In this document: positions 32,291 through 44,477 of the stretch, in pieces | How the letters are laid out: each line of letters starts with the position of its first letter | How positions within the stretch are numbered: the first letter of the stretch is position 1 | Assembly (NCBI GenBank): GCA_947168445.1 | Contig: CAMVLW010000002.1 | Span: 1 to 64,000, forward strand | Origin: an uncultured Clostridia bacterium | GTDB lineage: Bacteria > Bacillota > Clostridia > Oscillospirales > Acutalibacteraceae | DNA length: 64,000 nucleotides | Reading direction: 5' to 3' | The notes under the pieces: generated by a model | What the model was told of the DNA's origin: nothing | The model's database searches: none | The model's input: the letters and a program-made list of their open reading frames with translations, nothing else | Translations under genes and position numbers: made by a program

Positions 32291-33328
32291 TTATGATTGA
32301 TAAGTGCGAAAGCGGTAGGCGGTTGTTTCGCGGAACTGTTCTCCCCTGCGCAATACGGTGCTCGGAAAATGCGGGTAATTGGGGCTTGCGGGATAATGCT
32401 GGGTTTCAAGGCACACACCCGCGTATTTCTCATAAGGCGCTCCGCCCTTGCACCGCGCCGCCTTATCAACGAAAATAAAATTGCCGGTATAGAGCTGCAC
32501 GCCGGGCTGCGTGGTGCTGCATGTCAGCGCGATGCCGCTGTCAGGGCTTTTGACAACGGCGAATTCGCGCAGCTCGCCGCCGCTGTTGAGCACATAATTA
32601 TGGTCGTAGCCGCCGCACTGCTTCACCGTTGTATCATCTGCAAAAATATCCCTGCCAATGGGCTTTTCCGTGCGGAAGTCGAGCGGCGTGTTTTCCACGC
32701 TGAGGAACTCGCCGGTGGGCGTGGAGGCGACGTCCGTTTCGGTCACGCAATCCGAGTCCAGCCGCAAGAGGTGGCTGAAAATGTCGCCTGTTCCGTTGAG
32801 ATTAAAGTACGTATGGTTGGTGAGGTTGAGCACGGTGTCCTTGTCGGTCTCGGCAAAATAGTCGATTTCGAGGGCGTTGTCCTCTGTCAGACGGTAACGC
32901 ACCTCCACTTGCAGGTTGCCGGGAAAGTCCTCCTCACCGTCGGGGCTGAGATAACGGAACACAACACAATCTCCCTGAATTTCACTTTCGAATACGCGCT
33001 TGGAGAACAAGCCGTGCAGGTGGTTTTCGCCCGCGTTCTTTTTTAAGCGTACCGTTTCACCGTTGAGTTCAAACGCCGCGCCCTTAATGCGGTTGGCAAA
33101 GCGACCGACAACCGCGCCGAAAAAGCTCCAGCCCTCCTCATAGGAGCGCAAATCCTCATAGCCGAGCGCCACGTCAACCGGGGCGCCGTTTTTATCGGGA
33201 ACAATTATCCGCTGAATCGTGCAGCCGTAGGAAAGCGCCGTCACCGTCATGCCCGATTGGTTTGTCAGCGTGTAGCGCAAAACCTCCTGACCGTCCTTCG
33301 TTGTGCCGAAATATTCCGAAGTAATCAT
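32291..33328 (-). CDS. galM: Aldose 1-epimerase (mutarotase)
   Basis: A 345-residue cytosolic enzyme interconverting alpha- and beta-galactose (or glucose). Motifs: VVGRFANRIKGAAFELNG, GENHLHGL, the catalytic His in LTNHTYFNLNG near residue 170, and the catalytic Glu in CLETQHYPASPN near 305. Length fits GalM. Divergent from beta-galactosidase, whose beta-galactose product needs mutarotation before galactokinase. It has its own TTGTCA-17-TACAAT promoter. Confidence 0.95.
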   Translation of the reverse strand: MITSEYFGTTKDGQEVLRYTLTNQSGMTVTALSYGCTIQRIIVPDKNGAPVDVALGYEDLRSYEEGWSFFGAVVGRFANRIKGAAFELNGETVRLKKNAGENHLHGLFSKRVFESEIQGDCVVFRYLSPDGEEDFPGNLQVEVRYRLTEDNALEIDYFAETDKDTVLNLTNHTYFNLNGTGDIFSHLLRLDSDCVTETDVASTPTGEFLSVENTPLDFRTEKPIGRDIFADDTTVKQCGGYDHNYVLNSGGELREFAVVKSPDSGIALTCSTTQPGVQLYTGNFIFVDKAARCKGGAPYEKYAGVCLETQHYPASPNYPHFPSTVLRRGEQFRETTAYRFRTYQS

Positions 33329-33371
33329 TTTCTCTCCCCTTTTCTAATATATACCGAATTTCTTTCTCTAT

Positions 33372-33400
33372 TGTAACACCCAAACGCGGCAATGACAATG
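33372..33400 (-). promoter_or_regulatory. galM promoter
   Basis: Minus strand TTGTCA (33400-33395), 17 bp, TACAAT (33377-33372). Confidence 0.7.
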
Positions 33401-33449
33401 TAAATTTCCAATTTTCTTCAAAAAAATTTCAAAAATAATCAAAAAAGTG

Positions 33450-33478
33450 CAGACAAACGCAAATTTATGGAGTATAAT
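33450..33478 (+). promoter_or_regulatory. lacZ promoter
   Basis: CAGACA (33450-33455), 17 bp, TATAAT (33473-33478). The -35 is poor, as in activated promoters. Confidence 0.5.
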
Positions 33479-33494
33479 CAGCTTAATACTATAT

Positions 33495-36451
<2,957 letters not shown>

Positions 36452-36459
36452 GCCATAGC

Positions 36460-36495
36460 AAAAGCCCCGGACGGCTTTCACCATCCGGGGCTTTT
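36460..36495. terminator. Terminator between convergent lacZ and the ABC ATPase gene
   Basis: AAAAGCCCCGGA (36460-36471) pairs with TCCGGGGCTTTT (36484-36495). Confidence 0.92.
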
Positions 36496-36517
36496 AAATG
36501 AATAAAGAAGGATACAA

Positions 36518-37663
36518 TCAATATTTTGCACATTCGGGTGCGTGGTTCTTGGCGGATTCCTCGTCGAACCAAATCAAATTGTTGCCGGTCTCCTCGTCGA
36601 AGAGCTGGATTAAGTCGGGAGCGATGTCGAACTTCACGGTGGTGCCCATGGAAACGTCGGCGTCAAGACCAACGGTGGGGATAACCATTACAACTTCGTC
36701 GTCGCCGCTGATGGCGTGGATGTTGTACTCGGTACCCATCATTTCACTGACCTCAATCTTCGCGCTCAGCTTGCCGCTGCCGACAGTGATGTGCTGCGGG
36801 CGAACGCCTGCGGTGATAGCGGTGGGCTGTTGGTTCTTGCTCTTGAGCGCCTTCTGCTGGAAGTCGCTGAGTTCAAACTTCACGCCGCGGATTTCCGCAA
36901 AGTATTTGCCATTCTCCAGAAGCAGCTTGCTGCCCTTGAAGAAGTTCATCACGGGCATACCGATAAAGCCTGCGACAAAGAGGTTTACGGGGCTGTTGAA
37001 CAGCTCCTGCGGAGTTCCGATTTGATGCACATAGCCGTCCTTCATGATAACAATGCGGTCAGCCAGCGTCATCGCCTCGGTCTGGTCGTGGGTAACGTAC
37101 ATAAATGTGGTGTCAATACGCTGTCTGAGCTTGATAATCTCGGCGCGCATTTCGTTTCTCAGCTTTGCGTCCAGGTTGGAGAGCGGCTCGTCCATCAGGA
37201 AAACCTTCGGGTTTCTTACCATCGCTCTGCCGATGGCAACACGCTGGCGCTGACCGCCGGAGAGAGCCTTCGGCTTTCTGTCCAGATACTGGGTGATGCC
37301 GAGAATGTTGGCGACTTCCTTTACCTTTGCGTCAATCTGTGCTTTGGGGGTTCTCTTAAGCTTTAACGCAAAAGCCATGTTGTCGCGCACGGTCATGTGC
37401 GGATAGAGCGCATAGTTCTGGAAAACCATCGCAATGTCTCTGTCCTTGGGAACAATGTCGTTCATCAAAGCGCCGTCGATATACAGCTCGCCCTCGGAAA
37501 TATCCTCCAAGCCCGCAACCATGCGCAGGGTGGTGGACTTACCGCAGCCGGAGGGACCGACCAGCACGATGAATTCCTTGTCCTTGATGTGCAGGTTAAC
37601 ATCGTGGACGGCAGTGACTTTGTTGTCATAGATTTTTTTGATTCCCTTTAAAATTACTTCTGA
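36518..37663 (-). CDS. Sugar ABC transporter ATPase (MsmK/MsmX/UgpC type)
   Basis: A 381-residue ATPase. Walker A GPSGCGKST near residue 37, Q-loop MVFQNYALYPHMTV, signature LSGGQRQRVAIGRA, Walker B VFLMDEPLSNLDAKLR, switch THDQTEAM. The C-terminal TOBE/MalK regulatory domain is complete. Stand-alone ATPases of this class energise several sugar importers. Here neither the malEFG operon nor the decayed transporter nearby encodes its own ATPase, so it is the likely shared motor. Start ATG 37663 lacks a close ribosome site; a GGAGG lies 22 nt away, an oddity. Confidence 0.93.
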   Translation of the reverse strand, partial: SEVILKGIKKIYDNKVTAVHDVNLHIKDKEFIVLVGPSGCGKSTTLRMVAGLEDISEGELYIDGALMNDIVPKDRDIAMVFQNYALYPHMTVRDNMAFALKLKRTPKAQIDAKVKEVANILGITQYLDRKPKALSGGQRQRVAIGRAMVRNPKVFLMDEPLSNLDAKLRNEMRAEIIKLRQRIDTTFMYVTHDQTEAMTLADRIVIMKDGYVHQIGTPQELFNSPVNLFVAGFIGMPVMNFFKGSKLLLENGKYFAEIRGVKFELSDFQQKALKSKNQQPTAITAGVRPQHITVGSGKLSAKIEVSEMMGTEYNIHAISGDDEVVMVIPTVGLDADVSMGTTVKFDIAPDLIQLFDEETGNNLIWFDEESAKNHAPECAKY

Positions 37664-38343
37664 CATAAATTCGGCTCTGACGGTAAAACCTCCGTTAAAC
37701 CGACTCGCGGGCATCGCTCCCTGTGTTACACATTATTAGTATACAGGTTGGAATACTCCGCATTACGACAGGTCTCCACGCTGCCGCACCGTGAGCCATA
37801 CGGTGTTGACAAAACCTCCTTATGGATGTACGCCGCTCATATTGTGGAGTGAGCAAGCGCCATTAAAATGGATTTTATCAGGTAACCCCCTGATACTGTA
37901 TAGTGTAATAGAAAATCAAATGAATTAATATAGAAATATGTCATTAAAGCATATCTAAATGTTACATTTTTATTTCAGCACTAAAATCCGGGCAAACAAC
38001 CCCTTCCGCAAAACAGCAATTCTGTCCTTGCCCGGTTGCTCTCAAAGCCGCGTTTTTCGCATATCTATGCCATTTTTTGCTTGCACCGCTGATGAATAAT
38101 TTCGCGCGTTACAAAACATACCATTTGTATTTGTGCATTATGACGAATTGTTTCCACGGTTATTTTGTATAACGAATTTCGTTTTTGTTAGAACAATATA
38201 ACGAAAATAACGAAGCAAATAGCCCCAAAGTTCGTTAAAAATATGTCAAACTGTGCTGAAAAACTTGCTTTTTCTAACATTTTTCTATGTTTCGATAACA
38301 TAGAGCCATAGTAAATTGGGTTTGCAGGGAGTAAAATAAGGTT
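37664..38343. other. Long regulatory spacer between the ATPase and the orphan permease
   Basis: About 680 bp without a credible gene. On the minus strand, the ATPase leader carries two GGAGGTTTT copies and a CACCGT/ACGGTG hairpin (about 37,783-37,801), with a TATACT -10-like box at 37,738-37,743. On the plus strand lie a TATCAGG/CCTGATA hairpin near 37,875-37,895, the phased AACGAA repeats (38,139-38,237) and a TCTATGTT/AACATAGA hairpin at 38,284-38,304. Confidence 0.5.
38139..38237 (+). promoter_or_regulatory. Phased AACGAA direct repeats, probable AraC-type operator
   Basis: TATGACGAA (38139-38147), TATAACGAA (38168-38176) and TATAACGAA (38197-38205) are spaced exactly 29 bp. The block continues with TAACGAA (38208-38214) and its inverse TTCGTTA (38231-38237), and it carries a GTTATTTT/AAAATAAC inverted repeat (38159-38166 and 38204-38211). 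Direct repeats upstream of transport genes next to an AraC regulator are the usual form of its binding sites. Confidence 0.5.
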
Positions 38344-39081
38344 GTGAAAGCACATGGACTGATTATCATGGCATTTATCATGCTTGTTCCCTTCGCGTGG
38401 ATGATACTCACAGCACTCAAAACCAACCAGGAAGCAATTTCGGTAGACCCGTTCTACATTTTCCCGGAGCACGGCTGGCACTGGGAGAACTTCGGAGAGG
38501 TTTGGCAAAGCTACAACTTCCTCTTCCTCTATAAGAACACCCTGCTGATGATTCTCTTCCGCGTTATCTGCGCATGTCTGACCGCTACCATGGCAGGCTA
38601 CGCGTTCGGCAGACTGAAATTCCCGTTCAAGAATTTCTTCTTTGCCCTCGTACTGGTTCAGATGATGATTCCCGCACAGATTTTCATCATTCCCCAGTAC
38701 CTCATGGTAAGCCAGCTCGGCTTGCTCAACACCGTTTCAGGTCTGGTGTTCCCCGGCATTGTCACCGCGTTCGGTACCTATCTGCTCAAGACGGGCTATG
38801 AAGGACTTCCGAAGGATTTGGAAGAAGCGGCTGACATCGACGGCTGCAACATCGGTCAGCGTTTTCTGCGCATCATGATGCCGCTGACCCGTTCCTCCAT
38901 GGTATCCCTCGGTATCTTTACCGCGCTGTTCGCGTTTAAAGACCTGATGTGGCCCATGATTGTCTGCACCAAGGCTGAGACCACCACGCTTTCCGCGGGT
39001 CTTGCGAAGATGCAGGGTCAGTTCAGCAGCAACTACCCCACCATGATGGCTGCGAATAAACGATTAATAAGGGTTTTTTAG
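38344..39081 (+). pseudogene. Orphan MalG-type ABC permease with replaced C-terminus
   Basis: A 245-codon frame starting GTG. It is clearly a sugar ABC permease: LVPFAWMILTALKTNQEA, TMAGYAFGRLKFP, MMIPAQIFIIPQYL and EAA loop KDLEEAADIDGCNIGQRFLRI. Family members run about 275-300 residues and end PTMMAAS plus a last membrane helix and an EGIxxGxxK tail. Here the sequence stops matching right after PTMMAA and continues NKRLIRVF, so the final helix is lost. The first few residues also look trimmed. No binding protein or MalF partner is present. Probably a deletion remnant that is still transcribed into the AraC gene. Confidence 0.75.
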
Positions 39082-39096
39082 GGTTTAGAAAGGGTA

Positions 39097-39993
39097 ATGA
39101 AAATGATTCCTACCATTCCTACCAATCAATCTGGGTTTTATGAAACCCCAAAGGTGCGGTGTCTGGCGTGCCAGCGGCGCATCACCGACGATATATATTT
39201 ACTGCTGTGCGGTGTAGAGCACTGCCTTCCGGACTACACGTTTTATACCAACGACCGGGCGGGCTACCATCTGCACATCATTTTGCAGGGCAAGGGCACG
39301 CTCTGCGTCAACGGCAAGGAAGAAAAGCTGCACTTCGGGCAGATGTTCATGACCAAGCCGGGCGAGGACACCTGGTACCGCGCCGACAGCGAAGACCCGT
39401 GGGTTTACTGCTGGATGGCGTTTGACGGCGAGCGGGCAGACGAATGTGTCACCCGCACAGGCTTTATCAAGGGCGTGAACGTGCAGGATTGCTTTGTTGA
39501 CCCCGGACAGTTTTACGCGCTGTGCAAGCGGGTGTTTGAGCTGATTGAGGTTTCGCCCGCGCATGTGATGATGCGCACCGGGCTGATGCTCGAATTCATC
39601 GGGCTGGCGATTGAGTCCAACTACAAGTCCGACCAGGGCTCGCGCAAGGCGCATGAATATCCCACCGACGTCTATGTCAAATACGCGGCGGACTTTATCC
39701 GCGGAAACTACGCGACCGCCAAAATCAGCGACGTCGCGCGGTATATCGGAATTCACCGCAGCTATCTGACGAATACTTTCAAGAGCAAAATGGGCATTTC
39801 GCCGCAGGAATATCTGATTCAGTGCAAGCTGAAGCACGCGGCGGCGTTCCTCACGGAAACCGACAACCCGATTCAGAAAATCGCGCGGCAGGTGGGCTAT
39901 GACAACCCGCTGACCTTCTCAAAGATTTTCAAAAGCTTTTACGGCGTCAGCCCCAAATTTTACCGCCAGCAGCACAAAGAAAAAGAGGAGTAA
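39097..39993 (+). CDS. AraC family transcriptional regulator
   Basis: A 298-residue regulator. The N-terminal cupin/arm sugar-sensing domain spans residues 30-120 (YHLHIILQGKGTLCVNGKE, GQMFMTKPGEDTWYRADSEDPW). The C-terminal double helix-turn-helix spans 200-290 (ISDVARYIGIHRSYLTNTFK and IQKIARQVGYDNPLTFSKIFKSFYGVSPKFYR). It resembles the MsmR/RafR activators of alpha-galactoside operons. It is followed 36 nt later by the alpha-galactosidase gene, so it probably activates this region; the AACGAA repeats upstream are candidate sites (inference). Confidence 0.92.
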   Translation: MKMIPTIPTNQSGFYETPKVRCLACQRRITDDIYLLLCGVEHCLPDYTFYTNDRAGYHLHIILQGKGTLCVNGKEEKLHFGQMFMTKPGEDTWYRADSEDPWVYCWMAFDGERADECVTRTGFIKGVNVQDCFVDPGQFYALCKRVFELIEVSPAHVMMRTGLMLEFIGLAIESNYKSDQGSRKAHEYPTDVYVKYAADFIRGNYATAKISDVARYIGIHRSYLTNTFKSKMGISPQEYLIQCKLKHAAAFLTETDNPIQKIARQVGYDNPLTFSKIFKSFYGVSPKFYRQQHKEKEE

Positions 39994-40029
39994 TCCATTC
40001 AACAAATCACACGACAAGGAGAATTTCCA

Positions 40030-42219
40030 ATGAGCATCCGTTATCAAGAGAAAACCGGTCAATTGATTTTAGAAACCGCGTCCACCAGCTATCAAATGAA
40101 TATTGACGGCATGGGATATTTAAAACATCAGTACTACGGCAAAAAGCTGGGGCAAAACGACATGTCCTATCTTTTCCGCACCTATGACCACGGCTTTTCC
40201 GGCAACCCCTATGACATGCGCAACAACCGCGACTATTCGCTGGATTCCATGGCGCAGGAATACACCTCCTTCGGCGTGGGCGACTTCCGCGTCAACAGCA
40301 TCGCGGCGTCCTGCTCCAACGGCAGCCGCTGCGCGGAATTCCGCTATGAAACGCACGAAATTCTCGACGGAAAATACGCGGTGCCCGGTCTGCCCTATGT
40401 CTATGACGACAACGACACCGTGCACACCTTAATCGTTTCCCTGATTGACACCGTTGCCAACATCCGCGTCAAGCTCTACTACGGCGTGTTTGAGGAAAAG
40501 GACGTTATCACCCGCACCGCCGAAATCATCAACGCGGGCAGCGAAACCGTTTGGCTGCGCAAGGCTTCCTCAATGTGCCTGGAGCTGCCGTTCGGCAAGT
40601 GGGACATGATACACTTCCACGGCAGACACTGCATGGAGCGCCAGCCGGAGCGCGTGCCGCTGTTCCACGGCGTTCACACGCTGATGTCCGGCAGAGGCAT
40701 GTCCAGCCACCAGCACAATCCCTTTGTCATTCTCTGCGACCCCGAAACCACCGAAGCGCACGGCTCCTGCTACGGCATGATGCTGATGTACTCCGGCAAC
40801 CATAAAACCGAAATCGAACTCGACCAGTTTGACAGCACCCGCGTTGTCATGGGCATTAACGACGACCGCTTCCGCTGGGAACTCGGTCCCGGCATGAGCT
40901 TCCAGACCCCCGAGGTGATTCTCTCCACCGCCAACGGCTTAACCGAGCTTTCGCACCGCTTCCACCGCATTATCCGCCACAACGTGGTGCGCAGCGAATA
41001 CAAGCTGAGCCACCGTCCGGTGCTGATTAACAACTGGGAAGCAACCTACTTTGATTTGAACGAGGAAAAGATTGTCGCGCTCGCGCAAAAGGCAGCCGAC
41101 ATCGGCGTGGAGCTGTTTGTGCTCGATGACGGCTGGTTCAAGAACCGCACCGACGACAACGCGGGCTTGGGCGACTGGATTCCCGACACCGAAAAACTGC
41201 CGAACGGCTTGGACGGTCTGATTGCAAAAATCAACGGCATGGGTCTGAAATTCGGCCTGTGGGTGGAACCCGAAATGGTCAACGAGGACTCCGACCTCTA
41301 CCGCGCGCACCCCGACTGGGCGATGACCGCTCCCAACCGCGCTCCGATGATGGCGCGCAACCAGCTGGTGCTCGACCTCTCGCGCGAGGACGTGCACGAA
41401 TACATCTTTAACACGCTCTCCGCCTTACTCACGAAATACAACATCACCTACATCAAATGGGACTTCAACCGTCCGCTCGCGGATGTTTACTCCCACGCGG
41501 CGCGTCCGCCGCGTCAGGGCGAAGTCACCCACCGCTACTACCTCAGCCTTTACAGACTTTACGACAGGCTGACAAAGGCGTTCCCGCATGTTCTCTTTGA
41601 GGGCTGCGCGGGCGGCGGCGGCAGATTTGACGCGGGTATGCTGCAATATTCTCCGCAGATTTGGTGCTCGGACAACACCGACGCCATTTCCCGGCTGACA
41701 ATTCAGTACGGCACCTCCTTCGGCTATCCCATCAGCACCATCGGCTCTCACGTCAGCGCCATCCCGAACCACCAGACCGGCAGACTCACCCCGCTGAACA
41801 CCCGCGGCACCGTTGCCATGATGGGCGCGTTCGGCTATGAGTTGGATTTGACCAAGCTCAGCGACGAGGAGCTTGACGAAATGAGGGCGCAGATTAAGCG
41901 CTTTAAGGAGCTTGAGCCGATGATTCACGACGGTCTTTACTACCGCCTGAGCTCCATGAAGGAAAGCGGCTACTACTTTGCGTGGCAGTTTGTTTCTCCC
42001 GACTTGTCCCGCAGCCTGCTGAGCATTGTCGTCACCAACCCGCTCGCCAACGCGGCGCCTGTTCACGTGACGCTCAAGGGGCTTGACCCCGACGCGGTTT
42101 ATTCCGTCAACGGCGAGTTTGAGTGCCTCGGCGCCGCGCTGATGCACGGCGGCTACACCTTCCCGCGTTTAACGGGAGATTATCCTTCCATGCAGCTTGA
42201 TATTGTGAAGGTAAAGTAA
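40030..42219 (+). CDS. Alpha-galactosidase, GH36
   Basis: A 729-residue enzyme that releases galactose from raffinose, melibiose and stachyose; no signal peptide, so it acts on imported sugar. Family marks: WEATYFDLNEEK, LDDGWFKNRTDD, and nucleophile Asp in YIKWDFNRP near residue 477. Then GCAGGGGRFDAGML and acid/base Asp in CSDNTDA near 547. These match the AgaA/RafA branch of tetrameric GH36 enzymes closely in spacing. ATG 40030 follows AAGGAG. Next to galactokinase, GalT and sucrose-splitting genes. Confidence 0.95.
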   Translation: MSIRYQEKTGQLILETASTSYQMNIDGMGYLKHQYYGKKLGQNDMSYLFRTYDHGFSGNPYDMRNNRDYSLDSMAQEYTSFGVGDFRVNSIAASCSNGSRCAEFRYETHEILDGKYAVPGLPYVYDDNDTVHTLIVSLIDTVANIRVKLYYGVFEEKDVITRTAEIINAGSETVWLRKASSMCLELPFGKWDMIHFHGRHCMERQPERVPLFHGVHTLMSGRGMSSHQHNPFVILCDPETTEAHGSCYGMMLMYSGNHKTEIELDQFDSTRVVMGINDDRFRWELGPGMSFQTPEVILSTANGLTELSHRFHRIIRHNVVRSEYKLSHRPVLINNWEATYFDLNEEKIVALAQKAADIGVELFVLDDGWFKNRTDDNAGLGDWIPDTEKLPNGLDGLIAKINGMGLKFGLWVEPEMVNEDSDLYRAHPDWAMTAPNRAPMMARNQLVLDLSREDVHEYIFNTLSALLTKYNITYIKWDFNRPLADVYSHAARPPRQGEVTHRYYLSLYRLYDRLTKAFPHVLFEGCAGGGGRFDAGMLQYSPQIWCSDNTDAISRLTIQYGTSFGYPISTIGSHVSAIPNHQTGRLTPLNTRGTVAMMGAFGYELDLTKLSDEELDEMRAQIKRFKELEPMIHDGLYYRLSSMKESGYYFAWQFVSPDLSRSLLSIVVTNPLANAAPVHVTLKGLDPDAVYSVNGEFECLGAALMHGGYTFPRLTGDYPSMQLDIVKVK

Positions 42220-42257
42220 TATAATAAGAGTATCAAACTGTGTGAGGTGCAACAACA

Positions 42258-42864
42258 TTGAACCCCAATAAAATCAACTGGTAGGAAGAAAAAGAAAAAA
42301 TCAAAACGCTCCCGAAAAAGGAAGCGCTGCAATACATCTGGATGTACTTCAAAATTCCGATAATCATCATTGTGTTTGTGCTGGCGTTCGGCACCTTTCT
42401 GACAATCCGCATTGTCACCAACATTCCCGAAAACTGGCTGATGGTGACCTATGCGAACACCACCGCCGACGTGGGCACCGGCTCGCAGCTGTGGAAGGAA
42501 TTCACCGAACACACCGGCTATGATTTGACGAAGAAAAAGGTGGAATTCAACGCCGAGTCCTACTTTGACTACACCAAAAACCAAGCCCGCGGCGCTCGGA
42601 CAGAGCAAGCGCCTGATGGACTTAAACGACGAGCGCTGTGCGTCTATCAAGAAAAAGTACGGCAGCCGCTTTGTGTACTACGAGCCGGAGGAAACCACCG
42701 AGGACACACCGGGACCCGTGGCGGTCGGCATTGACGTCAGCGACAGTATTCTTGTCACAAAATATCATGTGTATAAGGACAGCTGCGCGCTCGGTATCGG
42801 CGCGCAAAGCAAGAATTTGCAGGAAGTTGAAGATTTTCTCGATTTCATTTTAGGGGAGGGATAA
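42258..42864 (+). pseudogene. Broken membrane-anchored protein of a sugar-uptake locus
   Basis: The frame starts at a TTG (42258) behind GAGGTG, meets an in-frame TAG at codon 9 (42282-42284) and then continues well: IWMYFKIPIIIIVFVLAFGTFL is one membrane segment, then an outside domain (GTGSQLWKEFTEHTGYDL, SYFDYTKNQARG). Near 42,590 the reading frame jumps; the continuation ALGQSKRLMDLNDERC to EVEDFLDFILGEG is in another frame. That points to an internal deletion not divisible by three. So there is one nonsense change and one frame-breaking deletion. No named family; similar proteins sit beside YesL and permease genes in Ruminococcaceae (recollection). Confidence 0.75.
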
Positions 42865-42867
42865 CCG

Positions 42868-43145
42868 ATGGGCAATTTTATCAGCTCATTCATGAGCAAT
42901 GAAAGCAGCTTTGGCAAGGTAATGACGAAAATCGGCATTATCATCTGCGCAACCTGATGTTCGTGTTTTTCAGTATCCCCATTGTGACCGTCGGCGCGTC
43001 ATTGGCGGCAATGTATCATGTGATGCTCAAAACCCTGCGCGGCAGCCCCGAAGAAAAGGCGTATTACGCCTCGGCGGACGCTGCTGCCGGCTATGAAAAA
43101 TCAGAAGAAGAAATGATTGAGGAACTCAAAAAGCTCGATATGTGA
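42868..43145 (+). pseudogene. Frameshifted and shortened YesL-like (DUF624) membrane protein
   Basis: ATG 42868 has AGGGGAGGG upstream. The first 29 codons (SSFGKVMTKIGIIICA) end at TGA 42955. A one-base shift restores the next family piece, NLMFVFFSIPIVTVGASLAAMYHVMLKTLRG, the first membrane region of YesL/DUF624 proteins. After it only a 30-residue acidic tail (SPEEKAYY to EELKKLDM) follows, where full YesL proteins have three more helices (about 200 residues in total). So there is a single-base loss plus a large internal loss. YesL proteins accompany sugar ABC importers, matching the decayed permease upstream. Confidence 0.75.
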
Positions 43146-43157
43146 GGATGATGCAAC

Positions 43158-44441
43158 ATGAAAATCCAAGAATTAACACAACATATCACAAGCGGCGGAA
43201 TCGACGATGAGCTGCGCGTGCTCTACGGCGACAGCGAGCAGGTTCTTTCCGCTCAGCGCGCGCGTTACTGCGCCGCTATTCAAAAATTTGCCGATACCTT
43301 CCCCAACAGGGATCACGTTCACCTTTACTCCGCTCCGGGGCGCTCCGAAATCGGCGGCAACCATACGGATCATCAGCATGGATGCGCCCTGGCGGCGGCA
43401 GTAAACCTTGACGCGGTCGCGGTGGTTGCCTTTCATGAGGAGGGCGTGATTCGCCTGATGTCCGAGGGCTACTCCATGAGCGAGGTTGACCTTTCCGACC
43501 TCTCGGTTCACGAGGCGGAAAAAGGAAAATCCATCGGCATTATCCGCGGCATTGTCGCCCGTTTCGCGCAGATGGGCGTAAAGGTCGGCGGCTTTGACGC
43601 CTACACCGTTTCCGACGTGCTCAGCGGCAGCGGTCTTTCGTCCTCCGCGGCGTTTGAAACGCTGGTCGGCACGATTATCGACGTGCACTACAACGACTGC
43701 AAGGCAGGCGAAATTGAAATCGCAAAAATCGGACAATACGCCGAAAACGTCTATTTCGGCAAGGGCAGCGGTCTGCTTGACCAGATGGTCTGCTCGGTCG
43801 GCGGCTTTGTCTTTATCGACTTTAACGACACCGAGAACCCCAAGGTGGAAAAGCACAACTTCGACTTTGACAAGGCGGGTTACAACCTCTGCATCACCGA
43901 CACCAAGGGCAGCCACAGCGACCTCACCGACGACTATGTTGCCGTGCCGAGCGAGATGAAAAGCGTGGCACAGCACTTCGGCAAGAGCGTGCTGCGCGAG
44001 GTGGACGAAAAGGAATTTTTCGCCGCGATTCCCGAACTTCACGGCAAGGTCAACGACCGAGCGATTCTGCGCGCGATTCACTTCTTCGGTGAAAACGCCC
44101 GCGCGATTCACGAGGCCGACGCCTTGGAGCGCGGCGATTTGGAGCGTTTCTTCACACTCTACCGCCAGTCGGCGGCGTCCTCGGCAAATCTGCTGCAAAA
44201 CCTGTACTCCACCACCAAGCCCACCGCTCAGGGAATTCCGCTTGCCATTGCGGTCAGCCGCCTGATTTTGGGCGAATACGGCGTTGTGCGCGTACACGGC
44301 GGCGGCTTTGCGGGAACGATTCAGGCATTTGTTCCGATGGATAAAACAGAAAACTATGCCGCAAAAATGGACGCGCTGTTCGGCGAAGGCAGCTGCTATG
44401 TGCTGCGAATCCGTCCTGTCGGCGGCACACGGATTATATAA
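43158..44441 (+). CDS. galK: Galactokinase
   Basis: A 427-residue GHMP kinase phosphorylating galactose at C1. The galactokinase signature appears in the Clostridia form APGRSEIGGNHTDHQHG near residue 59. The ATP motif is VLSGSGLSSSAAFE near 155, and the C-terminal motif VRVHGGGFAGTIQAF near 385. Length fits the longer clostridial GalK. Galactose comes from the neighbouring alpha-galactosidase and from beta-galactosidase. It starts 12 nt after the broken YesL gene and is followed by galT. Confidence 0.95.
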   Translation: MKIQELTQHITSGGIDDELRVLYGDSEQVLSAQRARYCAAIQKFADTFPNRDHVHLYSAPGRSEIGGNHTDHQHGCALAAAVNLDAVAVVAFHEEGVIRLMSEGYSMSEVDLSDLSVHEAEKGKSIGIIRGIVARFAQMGVKVGGFDAYTVSDVLSGSGLSSSAAFETLVGTIIDVHYNDCKAGEIEIAKIGQYAENVYFGKGSGLLDQMVCSVGGFVFIDFNDTENPKVEKHNFDFDKAGYNLCITDTKGSHSDLTDDYVAVPSEMKSVAQHFGKSVLREVDEKEFFAAIPELHGKVNDRAILRAIHFFGENARAIHEADALERGDLERFFTLYRQSAASSANLLQNLYSTTKPTAQGIPLAIAVSRLILGEYGVVRVHGGGFAGTIQAFVPMDKTENYAAKMDALFGEGSCYVLRIRPVGGTRII

Positions 44442-44477
44442 GGCAAAACGATTTAGGGCAAAAGCAAGAGGTGCGCT

